NCBI GenBank assembly: GCA_030653505.1
Contig: JAURZK010000028.1
Location: 1 to 41,363 of the forward strand
Length of the DNA: 41,363 nt
Direction: 5' to 3'
From: Rubrivivax sp.
GTDB taxonomy: Bacteria; Pseudomonadota; Gammaproteobacteria; Burkholderiales; Burkholderiaceae_C
Shown here: in pieces, positions 20,176-28,793 of the stretch
Layout: each line of letters starts with the position of its first letter
Position numbering within the stretch: position 1 is the stretch's first letter
Made by a program: the position numbers and the translations under genes
The notes under the pieces: model-generated
What the model was told of the DNA's origin: nothing
Database searches by the model: none
Seen by the model: only the letters and a program-made list of their open reading frames with translations

Positions 20176-21579
20176 CTAGAGTACGCGGCTGGGATTCATC
20201 AGGTTCTGCGGGTCCAGCGCGGCCTTGATGGCACGCATCATCTGCAAGGCCACGGGTGACTTGCGCGCCGCCAGTTCGTCGCGCTTCAGCGCGCCGATGC
20301 CGTGTTCGGCCGAGAACGAACCGCCGCAGCGTGCCACCTCGTCGAAGACCACCGCGTTCACGGCCTGCTCTTCGTCGGCCAGGAAACGCCCACCGTCGTC
20401 ACCCGGCGGCGCCTGCACGTTGTAGTGCAGGTTGCCGTCGCCCAGGTGGCCGAAGTTGACCAGCCGCACGCCCGGCCAGCGGGTCTGCAGCGCGGCGTCG
20501 GCACGTGCCACGAAGCCGGGGATGGCCGACACCGGCACGGCGATGTCGTGCTTGATGTTCAGGCCTTCTTCGGCCTGCGCCAGCGGGATGCTCTCGCGCA
20601 GCTGCCACAGCGCCTGGCTCTGCGCCAGGCTCTCGGCGACCACGGCGTCGACCACCGTGCCGGCCTCGAGCGCGGCACCCAGCAGCGCTTCGAAACGTTC
20701 GCGTGCCGGCGCCTCGCCCTCGGTGTCGCTCTGCTCCAGCAGCACGGTCCACGGCGCTTCGGGCAGCGGCTGGGGCAGGCCGGGGAAATGCCGGGCGACG
20801 AGGTCCAGCGCAAAACGGCCCATGACCTCGAAGCCCGTCAGCCCTGCGCCCAGGCGCTGGCGCGCCAGCGTCAGCAGCACGACGCAGTCGTCGAGCGTGT
20901 GACAGGCCGCCAGCGCGGTGGTGGTGGCCGCCGGCAGCGGCGCCAGCTTCAGCGTCGCCGCGGTGATGATGCCCAGCGTGCCTTCGCTGCCGATGAAGAG
21001 GTCGCGCAGGTCGTAGCCGGTGTTGTCCTTGCGCAGGCCCGACAGGCCCTCCCAGACCTCACCCTGCGCGGTGACCACTTCCAGCCCGAGACAGAGATCA
21101 CGGGCATTGCCCCAGCGCAGCACCTGCGTGCCGCCGGCGTTGGTGGCCAGGTTGCCGCCGATGGTGCAACTGCCTTCGGCGGCCAGGCTCAGCGGCAGCA
21201 GCAGGCCGCGCGCGGCGGCGGCTTCCTGCAGGGTTTGCAGCACGCAGCCGGCGTCGACGGTCATCGTGAGGTTGGCCTCGTCGATGGTGCGGATGTGGTT
21301 CAGCCGCTGCAGGCTCAGCAACACCTGCGTGCCGCTGTCGTCGGGAACGCCGCCGCCGACAAGACCCGTGTTGCCGCCCTGCGGCACGAGGGCCACACCC
21401 GCCGCGGCGCAGGCGCGCACCACGGCGGCCACCTCGCCCGTGCTGCCCGGCCGCACCACGGCCAGCGACCTGCCGTGCCAGCGGCGTCGCCAGTCGTGTT
21501 CCCAGGCGCTGCGGTCGCCTTCGGTGATGACATGCGCAGGGCCGACAGCGCCGCGCAGCGCCGACAGCAGCGCTGTCAC
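20176..21579 (-). CDS. FAD-linked 2-hydroxyacid dehydrogenase (GlcD / D-2-hydroxyglutarate dehydrogenase-like)
   Basis: A 467-residue flavoprotein of the VAO/PCMH fold. The N-terminal FAD-binding domain has VPQGGNTGLVGGGVPDDSG and CTIGGNLATNAGG; the C-terminal FAD-oxidase domain has FGHLGDGNLHYNV and SAEHGIGALKRD, with conserved histidines that in relatives bind a metal and the hydroxyacid carboxylate. NTGYDLRDLFIGSEGTLGI is also typical. Likely substrates are D-2-hydroxyglutarate, D-lactate or glycolate; sequence alone does not decide. I start at GTG 21579, which overlaps the upstream DUF2069 stop (GTGA) and gives the normal N-terminus. Longer upstream frames would run through that gene. Confidence 0.85.
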   Translation of the reverse strand: MTALLSALRGAVGPAHVITEGDRSAWEHDWRRRWHGRSLAVVRPGSTGEVAAVVRACAAAGVALVPQGGNTGLVGGGVPDDSGTQVLLSLQRLNHIRTIDEANLTMTVDAGCVLQTLQEAAAARGLLLPLSLAAEGSCTIGGNLATNAGGTQVLRWGNARDLCLGLEVVTAQGEVWEGLSGLRKDNTGYDLRDLFIGSEGTLGIITAATLKLAPLPAATTTALAACHTLDDCVVLLTLARQRLGAGLTGFEVMGRFALDLVARHFPGLPQPLPEAPWTVLLEQSDTEGEAPARERFEALLGAALEAGTVVDAVVAESLAQSQALWQLRESIPLAQAEEGLNIKHDIAVPVSAIPGFVARADAALQTRWPGVRLVNFGHLGDGNLHYNVQAPPGDDGGRFLADEEQAVNAVVFDEVARCGGSFSAEHGIGALKRDELAARKSPVALQMMRAIKAALDPQNLMNPSRVL

Positions 21580-21977
21580 GCGCGGGCCTCGGCGCCGCGT
21601 TTCTGCCGCCGGCGGATATAGAGGCCACTGACGCCGAAGATCACCAGGCTGAGCACGATCTCGCCCCAGGCCAGCGCCGCGCCCAGGCCGCTCTCGGTGG
21701 CGGCGCGCACCACGCCCTCCATGAAGTAGAGCCAGATCAGCAGGCTCAACCAGCGGAAGGTGTACATGCGGTGACGCAGCAGCCCGCCCACGCACAGCAC
21801 CAGCGGCAGCACCTTGATGGCCAGCGTGCCGCTGCCGGTGGGCGCGAGCCAGAGTTCCCAGGCCAGGCCCAGCGCGATGAGCGCCAGCAGCGCCGCCAGC
21901 GCCACGGCGCGGCTGCCGCGCACGACGGCGTCGGGTGGGGTGTGCGGCGGGGTGTCGAGCGAGCCTTCGGCGGTCAT
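21576..21977 (-). CDS. DUF2069 family inner-membrane protein
   Basis: A 133-residue protein with four predicted membrane spans (about residues 25-42, 54-66, 74-90 and 99-116) and the family stretch LCVGGLLRHRMYTFRWLSLLIWLYFMEGVVRA. Function is unknown. A charged C-terminus (YIRRRQKRGAEARA) faces the cytoplasm by the positive-inside rule. It overlaps the downstream FAD dehydrogenase by four bases (GTGA), forming a two-gene unit. Its start is only 17 bp from the divergent YihY gene. Confidence 0.8.
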   Translation of the reverse strand: MTAEGSLDTPPHTPPDAVVRGSRAVALAALLALIALGLAWELWLAPTGSGTLAIKVLPLVLCVGGLLRHRMYTFRWLSLLIWLYFMEGVVRAATESGLGAALAWGEIVLSLVIFGVSGLYIRRRQKRGAEARA

Positions 21978-21994
21978 GCGGCATCATAGCCAGC

Positions 21995-23233
21995 ATGAAT
22001 GCTTTCCTGCGCCTGCAGGGTCGACTCGGCGCGTATGCGGCCGAGCTGCTGCAGACGCTGCGCACCTGGCCCTGGTTCGACACCCTGCGCACGCTGCGTG
22101 CGCGCTTCCGCGAAGACCGCCTGGGCCTCACCGCCGGCAGCCTGACCTTCACGACGCTGATCGCGCTGGTGCCGCTGGTCACGGTGATGCTGGCCGTGTT
22201 CACGGCCTTTCCGATGTTCTCGGGCTTCGAGGTGGCGTTGCAGAAGTATTTCCTGCAGAACCTGGTGCCCGACACCATCGCCCGGCCCGTACTGCGCGCG
22301 CTGACGACCTTCGCGACCAAGGCGCGGGGCATGGGCACGCTGGGCCTGCTGCTGCTGGTGGCCACGGCGCTGGCAATGGCGCTGACCATAGACCGCACGC
22401 TCAACGCCATCTGGCGTGTGCGGCGCTCGCGGCCCTTTGCGCAGCGCATCCTCGTCTATTGGGCCGGGCTGACCCTGGGGCCACTGCTGCTGGGCGTGAG
22501 CCTGTCGCTGACCTCGTACGCCGTCTCGGCCTCGCGCGGGCTGGTCGGGCGCTTGCCCGGGGGCGTGGAACTGCTGCTCGAGGCGACGCAGTTCGGCCTC
22601 TTCGCCGGCGCCACCGCGGCGCTCTTCCACTTCGTGCCCAACACGACGGTGCGCTGGCGCCATGCCTGGGCCGGCGGCATCTTCGTCGCGGTGGGCTTCG
22701 AAGGCGCCAAGCAGCTGCTGGCCTGGTACGTCGATTCCGTGCCCACGTACTCGGCCGTCTACGGCGCCTTCGCCACCGTGCCCATCCTGCTGCTGTGGAT
22801 CTACCTCGGCTGGGTCATCGTGCTGCTGGGCGCGGTGATCGCGGCCTATGCGCCCAGCCTGCAGATGCGCGTCAGCACACGCGAGGCGCTGCCGGGCTGG
22901 CGCTTCGAGCTCGGCCTGGCGGTGTTGCGCCTGCTGGCGCTGGCTCGCACCGGCAGCGAGCGCGGGCTGTCGCTGGCCGGCCTGGCCACCGTGCTGCGCG
23001 CCGACCCGCTGCAGCTGGAACCCGTGGTCGACCTGCTGGAGGAGATCGACTGGGTGGCCCGCCTGGACGAAGGTGGCAACCCGCGCCTGGTGCTGCTGTG
23101 CGATCCCGCCAGCACGCCGCTGAAGGCGCTCGTCGACCGCACCCTGCTCACGCCCAGCGCGTCGTCGTCGATCTTTCGCCAGCGCGCCGGGCTGGATGCG
23201 CTGCTGCTGGCCGACGCGCTGCACCAGGCCTGA
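21995..23233 (+). CDS. YihY/UPF0761 family inner-membrane protein
   Basis: Members were once annotated as ribonuclease BN, which is now regarded as wrong; the true function is unknown. The 412-residue product has the conserved amphipathic N-terminal part RFREDRLGLTAGSLTFTTLIALVP, about six spans, and GIFVAVGFEGAKQLLAWYV followed by YSAVYGAFATVPILLLWIYLGW. A soluble C-terminal domain of about 110 residues (winged-helix-like in appearance) follows. I start at ATG 21995, which gives the usual MNAFLRLQ-type N-terminus; an upstream frame from 21935 runs into the divergent gene. Confidence 0.88.
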   Translation: MNAFLRLQGRLGAYAAELLQTLRTWPWFDTLRTLRARFREDRLGLTAGSLTFTTLIALVPLVTVMLAVFTAFPMFSGFEVALQKYFLQNLVPDTIARPVLRALTTFATKARGMGTLGLLLLVATALAMALTIDRTLNAIWRVRRSRPFAQRILVYWAGLTLGPLLLGVSLSLTSYAVSASRGLVGRLPGGVELLLEATQFGLFAGATAALFHFVPNTTVRWRHAWAGGIFVAVGFEGAKQLLAWYVDSVPTYSAVYGAFATVPILLLWIYLGWVIVLLGAVIAAYAPSLQMRVSTREALPGWRFELGLAVLRLLALARTGSERGLSLAGLATVLRADPLQLEPVVDLLEEIDWVARLDEGGNPRLVLLCDPASTPLKALVDRTLLTPSASSSIFRQRAGLDALLLADALHQA

Positions 23234-23240
23234 GGCACGC

Positions 23241-23275
23241 CTGAGACACGCCGGGCCGGCGCCGACGTGTGTCAG
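23241..23275. terminator. Inverted repeat between convergent genes, possible bidirectional terminator
   Basis: CTGAGACACG (23241-23250) and CGTGTGTCAG (23266-23275) are complementary at nine of ten positions, with a GC-rich inner segment (GGCCGGCGCC) that can extend the stem. It fills the 55 bp gap between the YihY gene and the DASS transporter gene. There is no T tract on either side, so termination is inferred from position. Confidence 0.4.
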
Positions 23276-23288
23276 CGCAGTTCGGCCT

Positions 23289-24905
23289 TCAGATGATCAG
23301 CCCCAGCGCCCAAGGCCCGAGCAGCACGGTGAACATCGTGATCAGCACGGCACCGACGATGTTGAGCACGTAGCCGCCACGCGCCATCTCGATGATCTTC
23401 ACCGCGCCGGTGCCGAAGACGATGGCGTTCGGCGGCGTGGCAACTGGCAGCATGAACGCGCAGGTGGCGGCCAGTGCGGCGGGTATCAGCAGCGTCATCG
23501 GGTCGACGCCGATGCCGGCGGCCACGCCGCCCAGGACTGGGATGAAGGTGGCCGCGGTGGCGGTGTTGCTGGTGATCTCGGTGAGGAAGAGCACGATCAG
23601 CGTCACCGCGCCGATCAGCGCCACGATGGGCAGCACCGAAAGGCCCGTGACCTGCAGGCCGAACCACTTGTCCAGGCCCGTGGCGGCCACCGCGGCAGCC
23701 AGCGACAGGCCGCCGCCGAAGAGCAGCAGCACGCCCCAGGGCAGGCCTTCCTCGGCGTCGCTCCAGTCGAGGATGGCGCGGCCGCGCTCGGTGCCGGGCA
23801 TGACGAAGAGCAGCACCCCGGCGGCCAGTGCCACCACGGTGTCGTTGAAGAGGCCCAGCCAGGGCCAGCGCTGCACGAAGTCGCCCAGGCCCGACAGCAG
23901 GCCGGGCACGATCCAGCAGAACGCCGCGGCCGAGAAGACACCGAGCACGCCCTGCTCGCCGCGGCACATCGGCCCCAGCGCGGCGAGCTGGCCGTGGATC
24001 ATCTGCCGGCCGCCACGCACCTCGGGCAGCTCGAAGCGGAAGAGCACCCGCGTGATCAGCCACCAGGCCAGGCCGATGAAGACGACCACGATGGGCACCG
24101 TCAGCATCATCCATTGCGCGAAGCCCACGCGCTTGCCCAGTTCGCTGCTGATGTAACCGGCGACGATGGCGTTCGGCGGGCTGCCCAGCAGCGTGCCCAG
24201 CCCGCCGATCGAAGCCGACCAGGCGATGGCCAGCACCAGCGCCACGCCGAAGCGGCGCACGTTCGGGTCGTCGATGAGCGTGCTGACGGCCTGGCCCGAG
24301 GCCAGCCCTTGGCGCAGCGACTCGTCCTGCGCCGCGCTGCCGCTGCTGCTGCTTTCCACCACCAGCGCCAGCACGCTGAGCGCGATGGGCAGCATCATCA
24401 GCGTGGTGGCGGTGTTCGACACCCACATCGACAGGAAGGCCGTCGAGATCATCATGCCCAGCACGATCCGCCGCGGGTGGGTGCCCACGGCACGCAGCGT
24501 CATCAGCGCGATGCGCCGGTGCAGGTTGACCTTCTGCATCGCGATGGCGATGAGGAAGCCGCCCAGGAACAGAAAGATGATGGGGTTGGCATAGGGCGCC
24601 GTCGTCGCCGCCACCGTGCGCTCGGTCAGCACCGGGAACAGGATGACGGGCAGAAGCGAGGTCGCCGACAGCGGGATGGCCTCGGTCATCCACCACACGG
24701 CCATCAGCGTGGCCACGGCGGCCACCACGCGGGCATCGCGTCCGAGTTCGGCGTTGCCGAGCAGCAGATAGACGGTCGTCGCTGCGGCGATGCCGAGGCC
24801 GCGGAAAAGCCACGCCCGGCCGCTGGAGCGCGGGCCGTCTTCACCGCCGGGCGGGGTGTGGAATTCACCCTGCTCGCGGACCACTCCGCCTGCGTACCTG
24901 CTCAT
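23289..24905 (-). CDS. DASS (SLC13) family sodium/anion symporter
   Basis: A 538-residue inner-membrane transporter with about eleven spans. It has the two family repeats, each with the substrate/sodium-binding SNT motif: WVSNTATTLMMLPIALSVL and TEITSNTATAATFIPVLGG. The hairpin segments GGLGTLLGSPPNAIVAG and LPVATPPNAIVFGTGAVKI are also diagnostic. Substrates in the family are dicarboxylates, citrate or sulfate. The neighbouring sulfhydrylase might hint at sulfate, but a separate candidate promoter and hairpins split it from that gene, so I leave the substrate open. I start at ATG 24905; a longer frame from 24995 has an unconserved Arg-rich extension. Confidence 0.87.
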   Translation of the reverse strand: MSRYAGGVVREQGEFHTPPGGEDGPRSSGRAWLFRGLGIAAATTVYLLLGNAELGRDARVVAAVATLMAVWWMTEAIPLSATSLLPVILFPVLTERTVAATTAPYANPIIFLFLGGFLIAIAMQKVNLHRRIALMTLRAVGTHPRRIVLGMMISTAFLSMWVSNTATTLMMLPIALSVLALVVESSSSGSAAQDESLRQGLASGQAVSTLIDDPNVRRFGVALVLAIAWSASIGGLGTLLGSPPNAIVAGYISSELGKRVGFAQWMMLTVPIVVVFIGLAWWLITRVLFRFELPEVRGGRQMIHGQLAALGPMCRGEQGVLGVFSAAAFCWIVPGLLSGLGDFVQRWPWLGLFNDTVVALAAGVLLFVMPGTERGRAILDWSDAEEGLPWGVLLLFGGGLSLAAAVAATGLDKWFGLQVTGLSVLPIVALIGAVTLIVLFLTEITSNTATAATFIPVLGGVAAGIGVDPMTLLIPAALAATCAFMLPVATPPNAIVFGTGAVKIIEMARGGYVLNIVGAVLITMFTVLLGPWALGLII

Positions 24906-24934
24906 CACCGTGCCCCCGGATCCGGTCTGCAAAA

Positions 24935-24940
24935 ACCTTA
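24935..24940 (-). promoter_or_regulatory. Candidate -10 element for the DASS transporter
   Basis: On the minus strand TAAGGT lies 29 bases upstream of the start codon, in the context GTGCTAAGGTTTTTGC. It resembles -10 hexamers often seen in Burkholderiales, but no convincing -35 is visible at normal spacing. Confidence 0.35.
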
Positions 24941-24960
24941 GCACGCGGCCTGGGGCGCGG

Positions 24961-24997
24961 CCGTGGGGCCGCACCCACGGCTTGCGCTGGCGCAAGC
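24961..24997 (-). terminator. Two tandem hairpins after the hydrolase gene
   Basis: Reading the minus strand, GCTTGCGC/GCGCAAGC (24980-24997) forms a perfect eight-base inverted repeat with a two-base spacer. It is followed at once by CCGTGGG/CCCACGG (24961-24980, seven bases, six-base loop). They begin ten bases after the hydrolase stop. No T tract follows, so they may be a Rho-dependent end, an mRNA-stabilising element or a REP-like unit. Confidence 0.4.
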
Positions 24998-25007
24998 GCG
25001 GCGGCGG

Positions 25008-25805
25008 TCAGCAGAGTGCGCTGCGCAGTGCCGCCAGGGTCGCGTCGGGCTGTTCCTGCATCATGAAGTGGCCACCGGGCAAGGTGTGCACGGTGGCGCG
25101 CAGGGCAAGCGCGACGGCTTTCGCGTTGCGCGGCAGCGTCATCTGATCCTGCGCCGCCAGCACCAGGTGCGCCGGGCAGGCCACGCGTGCTGCCGCGTCC
25201 AGGCCACCCGTGTACGCGTTGCAAGCGGCGAAATCGGTGTGGAAGAGCAGGGCCTCGCCCTGCGCCACGACCTGCCTCATCATCGCGCGGGTCGCACCGC
25301 GCAGCCAGACGCCGGGGCCGGGGTAGGAAGGTTTGGCGGCGAGCGTCGTGAACGAGAACATCACCACGCGGTCGATGGCGGCCAACGTGTCGCTGCGGGT
25401 CAGGTCCAGCAGCGCCTGTGGCACCGGCATCGGCGCGCAGCTGCCCAGCATCACCAGCCGCGTGGCCCGCTGCGGCGCGCGCGCCGCGGCCTCCAGCGCC
25501 ACCAGCGAGCCCAGGCTGTGGCCGGCCAGAACCGCCCGCGCCACGCCAGCGGCGTCCAGCAGGGCCAGCAGCCAATCGGCCATCTGCTCCACGCCGGTGA
25601 GTGCGGCGCCGGCACTGCGCATGTGGCCGGGCAGGTCGACCGCCAGCACGCCGTAGCCGTGGTGCGCGCACCAACGCGCCAGCAGCGTGAACACGCTGTG
25701 GTCGCACACGGCACCGTGCACGAAGACAATGCATGGCAGGGCGGGGTCGAAGGGCTTGCCGCCGGTGTAGGCGTAGGCCTCGCGGCCTTGGACGGTGAGA
25801 TTCAT
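25008..25805 (-). CDS. Alpha/beta hydrolase
   Basis: A 265-residue alpha/beta-hydrolase-fold enzyme with a complete catalytic triad: nucleophile Ser97 in LAGHSLGSLVAL, Asp220 in LAAQDQMTLP and His246 in LPGGHFMMQEQPD. The oxyanion-hole segment is FVHGAVCDHSVF near residue 30. Substrate is unknown; esterase, C-C hydrolase or thioesterase activities are all possible. It is too short and has the wrong nucleophile elbow to be homoserine O-acetyltransferase MetX, despite its neighbour. Its ATG overlaps the stop of the upstream sulfhydrylase gene (ATGA), so the two are translated together. Confidence 0.85.
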   Translation of the reverse strand: MNLTVQGREAYAYTGGKPFDPALPCIVFVHGAVCDHSVFTLLARWCAHHGYGVLAVDLPGHMRSAGAALTGVEQMADWLLALLDAAGVARAVLAGHSLGSLVALEAAARAPQRATRLVMLGSCAPMPVPQALLDLTRSDTLAAIDRVVMFSFTTLAAKPSYPGPGVWLRGATRAMMRQVVAQGEALLFHTDFAACNAYTGGLDAAARVACPAHLVLAAQDQMTLPRNAKAVALALRATVHTLPGGHFMMQEQPDATLAALRSALC

Positions 25806-27100
25806 GCCGCCTTCTCCGCCACCTTGAAGGCGCGCTTCAGGTCGTCGATCAGGTCGTCGGCGTCTTCCAGGCCGATGCTCAGCCGGATGGTGCCCGGCGT
25901 GATGCCGGCCGCCGCCAGCGCCGCATCGTCCATGCGGAAGTGCGTGGTGCTCGCCGGGTGGATGACGAGGCTGCGGCAGTCGCCCACGTTGGCCAGGTGG
26001 CTGAAGAGCTTGAGCGCCTCGATGAAGGCCTGCCCTTGTCGACGAGACCCCTCGAGGTCGAAGCTGAACACCGCGCCGCAGCCGCGCGGCAGCAGCCTCA
26101 TGGCCAGCGCGTGGCTGGGATGGCCCTCGAGCTCGGGGTAGCCAACGCCGGCCACCATGGGGTGCGCGGCCAGGAAGGCGACCAGCTTGCGGGTGTTCTC
26201 GACATGCCGCGCCATGCGCAGCGGCAGCGTCTCGATGCCCTGCAGGATGAGCCACGCAGTGTGCGGGCTCATGCAGGCGCCGAAGTCACGCAGGCCTTCG
26301 CGGCGCGCACGCAGCAGGAAGGCGCCGTCGGTGCTCTCTTCGCTGAACACCATGCCGTGGAAGCCGGCGTAGGGCTGGTTCAGCTCGGGGAAACGTTCGG
26401 CGGCGTGCCAGGGGAAAGACCCGCCGTCGACGAGCAGACCGCCCACCACCGTGCCGTGGCCGCAAAGGAACTTGGTGGCGCTGTGGAAGACGAGGTCGGC
26501 GCCGTGTTCGAAGGGCTTCATCAGCCAGGGTGTGGTGAAGGTGCTGTCCACCAGAAGCGGCACGCCGGCGTCGTGGGCGATGGCGGCCACGGTGGGGATG
26601 TCCAGCACGTCCAGCCCCGGGTTGCCCAGGGTCTCGCCGAAGAGCAGCTTCGTCTCGGGGCGGATCGCCGCGCGCCAGCCGTCGATGTCGCCGGGCTTCA
26701 CGAAAGTCGTGTTGATGCCGAAGCGCGTCAGCGTGTAGTGCAGCAGGTTGTGGCTGCCGCCATAGAGGGCGCTGCTGGCGACGATGTGCGAACCGGCGCC
26801 GGCCAGCGTGCTGATCGCCAGGTGCAGCGCGGCCTGCCCGCTGGCCGTGGCGATCGCACCCACACCGCCGTCGAGTGCAGCGATGCGTTCTTCCAGCACC
26901 GCATTCGTCGGGTTGCTGATGCGGCTGTAGACGTGGCCCGCACGTTCCAGGTTGAACAGGCTCGCCGCGTGTTCGCTGCTCTCGAAGACGAAGCTGGTCG
27001 AGAGGTGGATGGGCACGGCGCGCGCGCCGGTGGCGGGGTCGGGCGCAGCCCCGGCGTGCAGCGCCAGGGTATCGAATCCGGGGTCGGAATGACCGGCCAT
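25802..27100 (-). CDS. metY: O-acetylhomoserine sulfhydrylase (aminocarboxypropyltransferase)
   Basis: A PLP-dependent enzyme of the Cys/Met metabolism family (fold type I) that makes homocysteine from O-acetylhomoserine and sulfide, giving direct sulfhydrylation in methionine synthesis. The 432-residue protein has the PLP-lysine Lys210 in FHSATKFLCGHG, the pyridine-nitrogen Asp185 in LLVDSTFTTPWLMKP, and the phosphate/substrate region YSRISNPTNAVLEERIAAL. The long form and the GFHGMVFSEES segment favour MetY over shorter cystathionine-type members. The minus-strand start is 100 bp from the divergent CBS gene. Closely related O-succinylhomoserine enzymes cannot be fully excluded. Confidence 0.88.
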   Translation of the reverse strand: MAGHSDPGFDTLALHAGAAPDPATGARAVPIHLSTSFVFESSEHAASLFNLERAGHVYSRISNPTNAVLEERIAALDGGVGAIATASGQAALHLAISTLAGAGSHIVASSALYGGSHNLLHYTLTRFGINTTFVKPGDIDGWRAAIRPETKLLFGETLGNPGLDVLDIPTVAAIAHDAGVPLLVDSTFTTPWLMKPFEHGADLVFHSATKFLCGHGTVVGGLLVDGGSFPWHAAERFPELNQPYAGFHGMVFSEESTDGAFLLRARREGLRDFGACMSPHTAWLILQGIETLPLRMARHVENTRKLVAFLAAHPMVAGVGYPELEGHPSHALAMRLLPRGCGAVFSFDLEGSRRQGQAFIEALKLFSHLANVGDCRSLVIHPASTTHFRMDDAALAAAGITPGTIRLSIGLEDADDLIDDLKRAFKVAEKAA

Positions 27101-27119
27101 GGCGTTCCTTGCGGTGGCT

Positions 27120-27148
27120 GTGGAAGCGCCGGCATTGTGGGCTATATT
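27120..27148 (+). promoter_or_regulatory. Candidate sigma-70 promoter for the CBS-aroC-MFS unit
   Basis: A good -10 hexamer TATATT is at 27143-27148 in the metY/CBS divergent gap. At 17 bp spacing the -35 position holds GTGGAA (27120-27125), a partial match to TTGACA. The start codon is 51 bases downstream of the -10. Confidence 0.45.
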
Positions 27149-27199
27149 GACCCGCGTTCAGCCGGGCCGCCGTGGCCCTTCAACGGGGTTCAGCCTGCC

Positions 27200-27676
27200 A
27201 TGAAAGTGACCGACATCCTGCGCGTCAAGGGCAACACGCTCTACACGGTGCAGCCTGACCTGAGCCTGGCCGATGCCGTGCAGACGATGGCCGAACTCGA
27301 CATCGGTTCGCTGGTGGTGATGGAGCATGGCGACGTGGCCGGCATGCTCACCTTTCGCGAGGTCATCGCCGCGGTGGTGGCCGGCGGCGGCAGCCTGGGC
27401 GACCGCCACGTGCGCAGCGTGATGGACGACGCGCCGCTGACCTGCACGCCCGAGACCGGCGTCGACGAGGTGCGCCGCATGATGCTGGAACGCCACGCGC
27501 GCTACATGCCGGTGCTGGACCAGCGCACGCTGATGGGCGTGATCTCGTTCTACGACGTCGCCAAGACCGTGGTCGACGCACAGGATTTCGAGAACCGCAT
27601 GCTCAAGGCCTACATCCGCGACTGGCCCGAGCAGGATGGCGTGGACGACGCCGCGCCGGGCGCAGGCCCGAACTGA
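27200..27676 (+). CDS. CBS-domain protein
   Basis: A 158-residue soluble protein made of a tandem CBS pair (Bateman module). The first CBS spans about residues 3-60 ([20 protein letters not shown], then [19 protein letters not shown]), the second about 72-130 ([20 protein letters not shown], then [19 protein letters not shown]). Such modules sense adenine nucleotides, but no effector domain is attached and the partner is unknown. I start at ATG 27200, where homology begins; the upstream frame is antisense to metY. It lies 16 bases before aroC and is probably cotranscribed with it. Confidence 0.88.
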   Translation: MKVTDILRVKGNTLYTVQPDLSLADAVQTMAELDIGSLVVMEHGDVAGMLTFREVIAAVVAGGGSLGDRHVRSVMDDAPLTCTPETGVDEVRRMMLERHARYMPVLDQRTLMGVISFYDVAKTVVDAQDFENRMLKAYIRDWPEQDGVDDAAPGAGPN

Positions 27677-27692
27677 CGGCCGGCCCGCGTCC

Positions 27693-28793
27693 ATGTCCGG
27701 CAGCACCTTCGGCGAACTCTTCTGCGTCACCAACTTCGGTGAAAGCCACGGCCCGGCCATAGGCTGCGTCATCGACGGCTGCCCGCCCGGCCTGGCCTTG
27801 TGCGAGGCCGACATCCAGCGTGACCTCGACCGTCGCCGTCCCGGCACCAGCCGCCACGTCACGCAGCGCAACGAGCCCGACGCGGTGGAGATCCTCTCCG
27901 GCGTCTACGAGGGCCGCACCACCGGCACGCCGATCTGCCTGCTGATCCGCAACACCGACCAGCGCAGCAGGGACTACGGCAACATCCTCGACACCTTCCG
28001 CCCCGGCCACGCCGACTACACCTACTGGCGCAAGTACGGCCTGCGCGACCCGCGCGGCGGCGGGCGCTCGTCGGCGCGGCTCACGGCGCCGATGGTGGCC
28101 GCCGGCGCGGTGGCGAAGAAGTGGCTGCTGGAAACACAGGGCACCACCTTCATGGGTTGGATGAGCGCGCTGGGCGAGATCGAGATCCCCTTCGAGAGCG
28201 CCCAGCACATAGCCGAGAACCCCTTCTTCGCGCCCAACGCGCCCATCGTGCCGCAGCTCGAGGCGCACATGGACGCGCTGCGCAAGGCGGGGGACTCCTG
28301 CGGCGCGCGCATCGAGGTGCATGCCCAGGGCATGCCCGTGGGCCTGGGTGCGCCCCTCTTCGACAAGCTCGACGCGGACATCGCCTACGCGATGATGGGC
28401 ATCAACGCGGTGAAGGGTGTGGAGATCGGCAGCGGCTTTGCCACCGTGGCCGAACGCGGCAGCTTCCATGGCGACGAACTCACGCCCGAGGGTTTCACCA
28501 GCAACCATGCCGGCGGCGTGCTGGGCGGCATCAGCACCGGGCAAGACCTCGTGGTGCGCATCGCCATCAAGCCCACCAGTTCCATCCGCCTGCCCAAGGC
28601 CAGCATCGACCGCCAGGGCCAGCCCACGGTGGTGGAAACGCATGGCCGCCACGACCCCTGCGTGGGCATACGCGCCACGCCGATTGCCGAGGCCATGCTG
28701 GCGCTGGTCGTGATGGACCACGTGCTGCGCCACCGCGCACAGAACGGCGACGTGCACCTGGCCGTGCCGGCCATCGCGGCCCGCGCGCCTTGA
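27693..28793 (+). CDS. aroC: Chorismate synthase
   Basis: Converts 5-enolpyruvylshikimate 3-phosphate to chorismate, the last step of the shared aromatic pathway, using reduced FMN. The 366-residue protein has the three family signatures: [19 protein letters not shown] with His19, the arginine-rich [15 protein letters not shown] region, and the C-terminal [17 protein letters not shown]. The [15 protein letters not shown] segment is also conserved. Length is normal. No clear ribosome-binding site is seen, suggesting coupling to the upstream CBS gene. The stop overlaps a TTG (TTGA) that is the probable start of the MFS gene. Confidence 0.97.
   Translation: MSGSTFGELFCVTNFGESHGPAIGCVIDGCPPGLALCEADIQRDLDRRRPGTSRHVTQRNEPDAVEILSGVYEGRTTGTPICLLIRNTDQRSRDYGNILDTFRPGHADYTYWRKYGLRDPRGGGRSSARLTAPMVAAGAVAKKWLLETQGTTFMGWMSALGEIEIPFESAQHIAENPFFAPNAPIVPQLEAHMDALRKAGDSCGARIEVHAQGMPVGLGAPLFDKLDADIAYAMMGINAVKGVEIGSGFATVAERGSFHGDELTPEGFTSNHAGGVLGGISTGQDLVVRIAIKPTSSIRLPKASIDRQGQPTVVETHGRHDPCVGIRATPIAEAMLALVVMDHVLRHRAQNGDVHLAVPAIAARAP

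Noticed and set aside
20302..21621. A 439-codon plus-strand frame opposite the FAD dehydrogenase
   Set aside because: Shadow frame; the minus strand shows the FAD-binding and C-terminal signatures.
21580..22449. N-terminal extension of the FAD dehydrogenase up to 22449
   Set aside because: It would run through DUF2069 and into the divergent YihY gene; the GTG at 21579 gives the conserved N-terminus and a GTGA overlap.
23196..24941. A 581-codon plus-strand frame opposite the DASS gene
   Set aside because: No motif; Gln/His/Arg-rich shadow of a transporter whose SNT motifs are on the minus strand.
25008..25805. Homoserine O-acetyltransferase (MetX) next to metY
   Set aside because: Length 265 and nucleophile motif GHSLGS do not fit MetX, which is about 370 residues with a different elbow.
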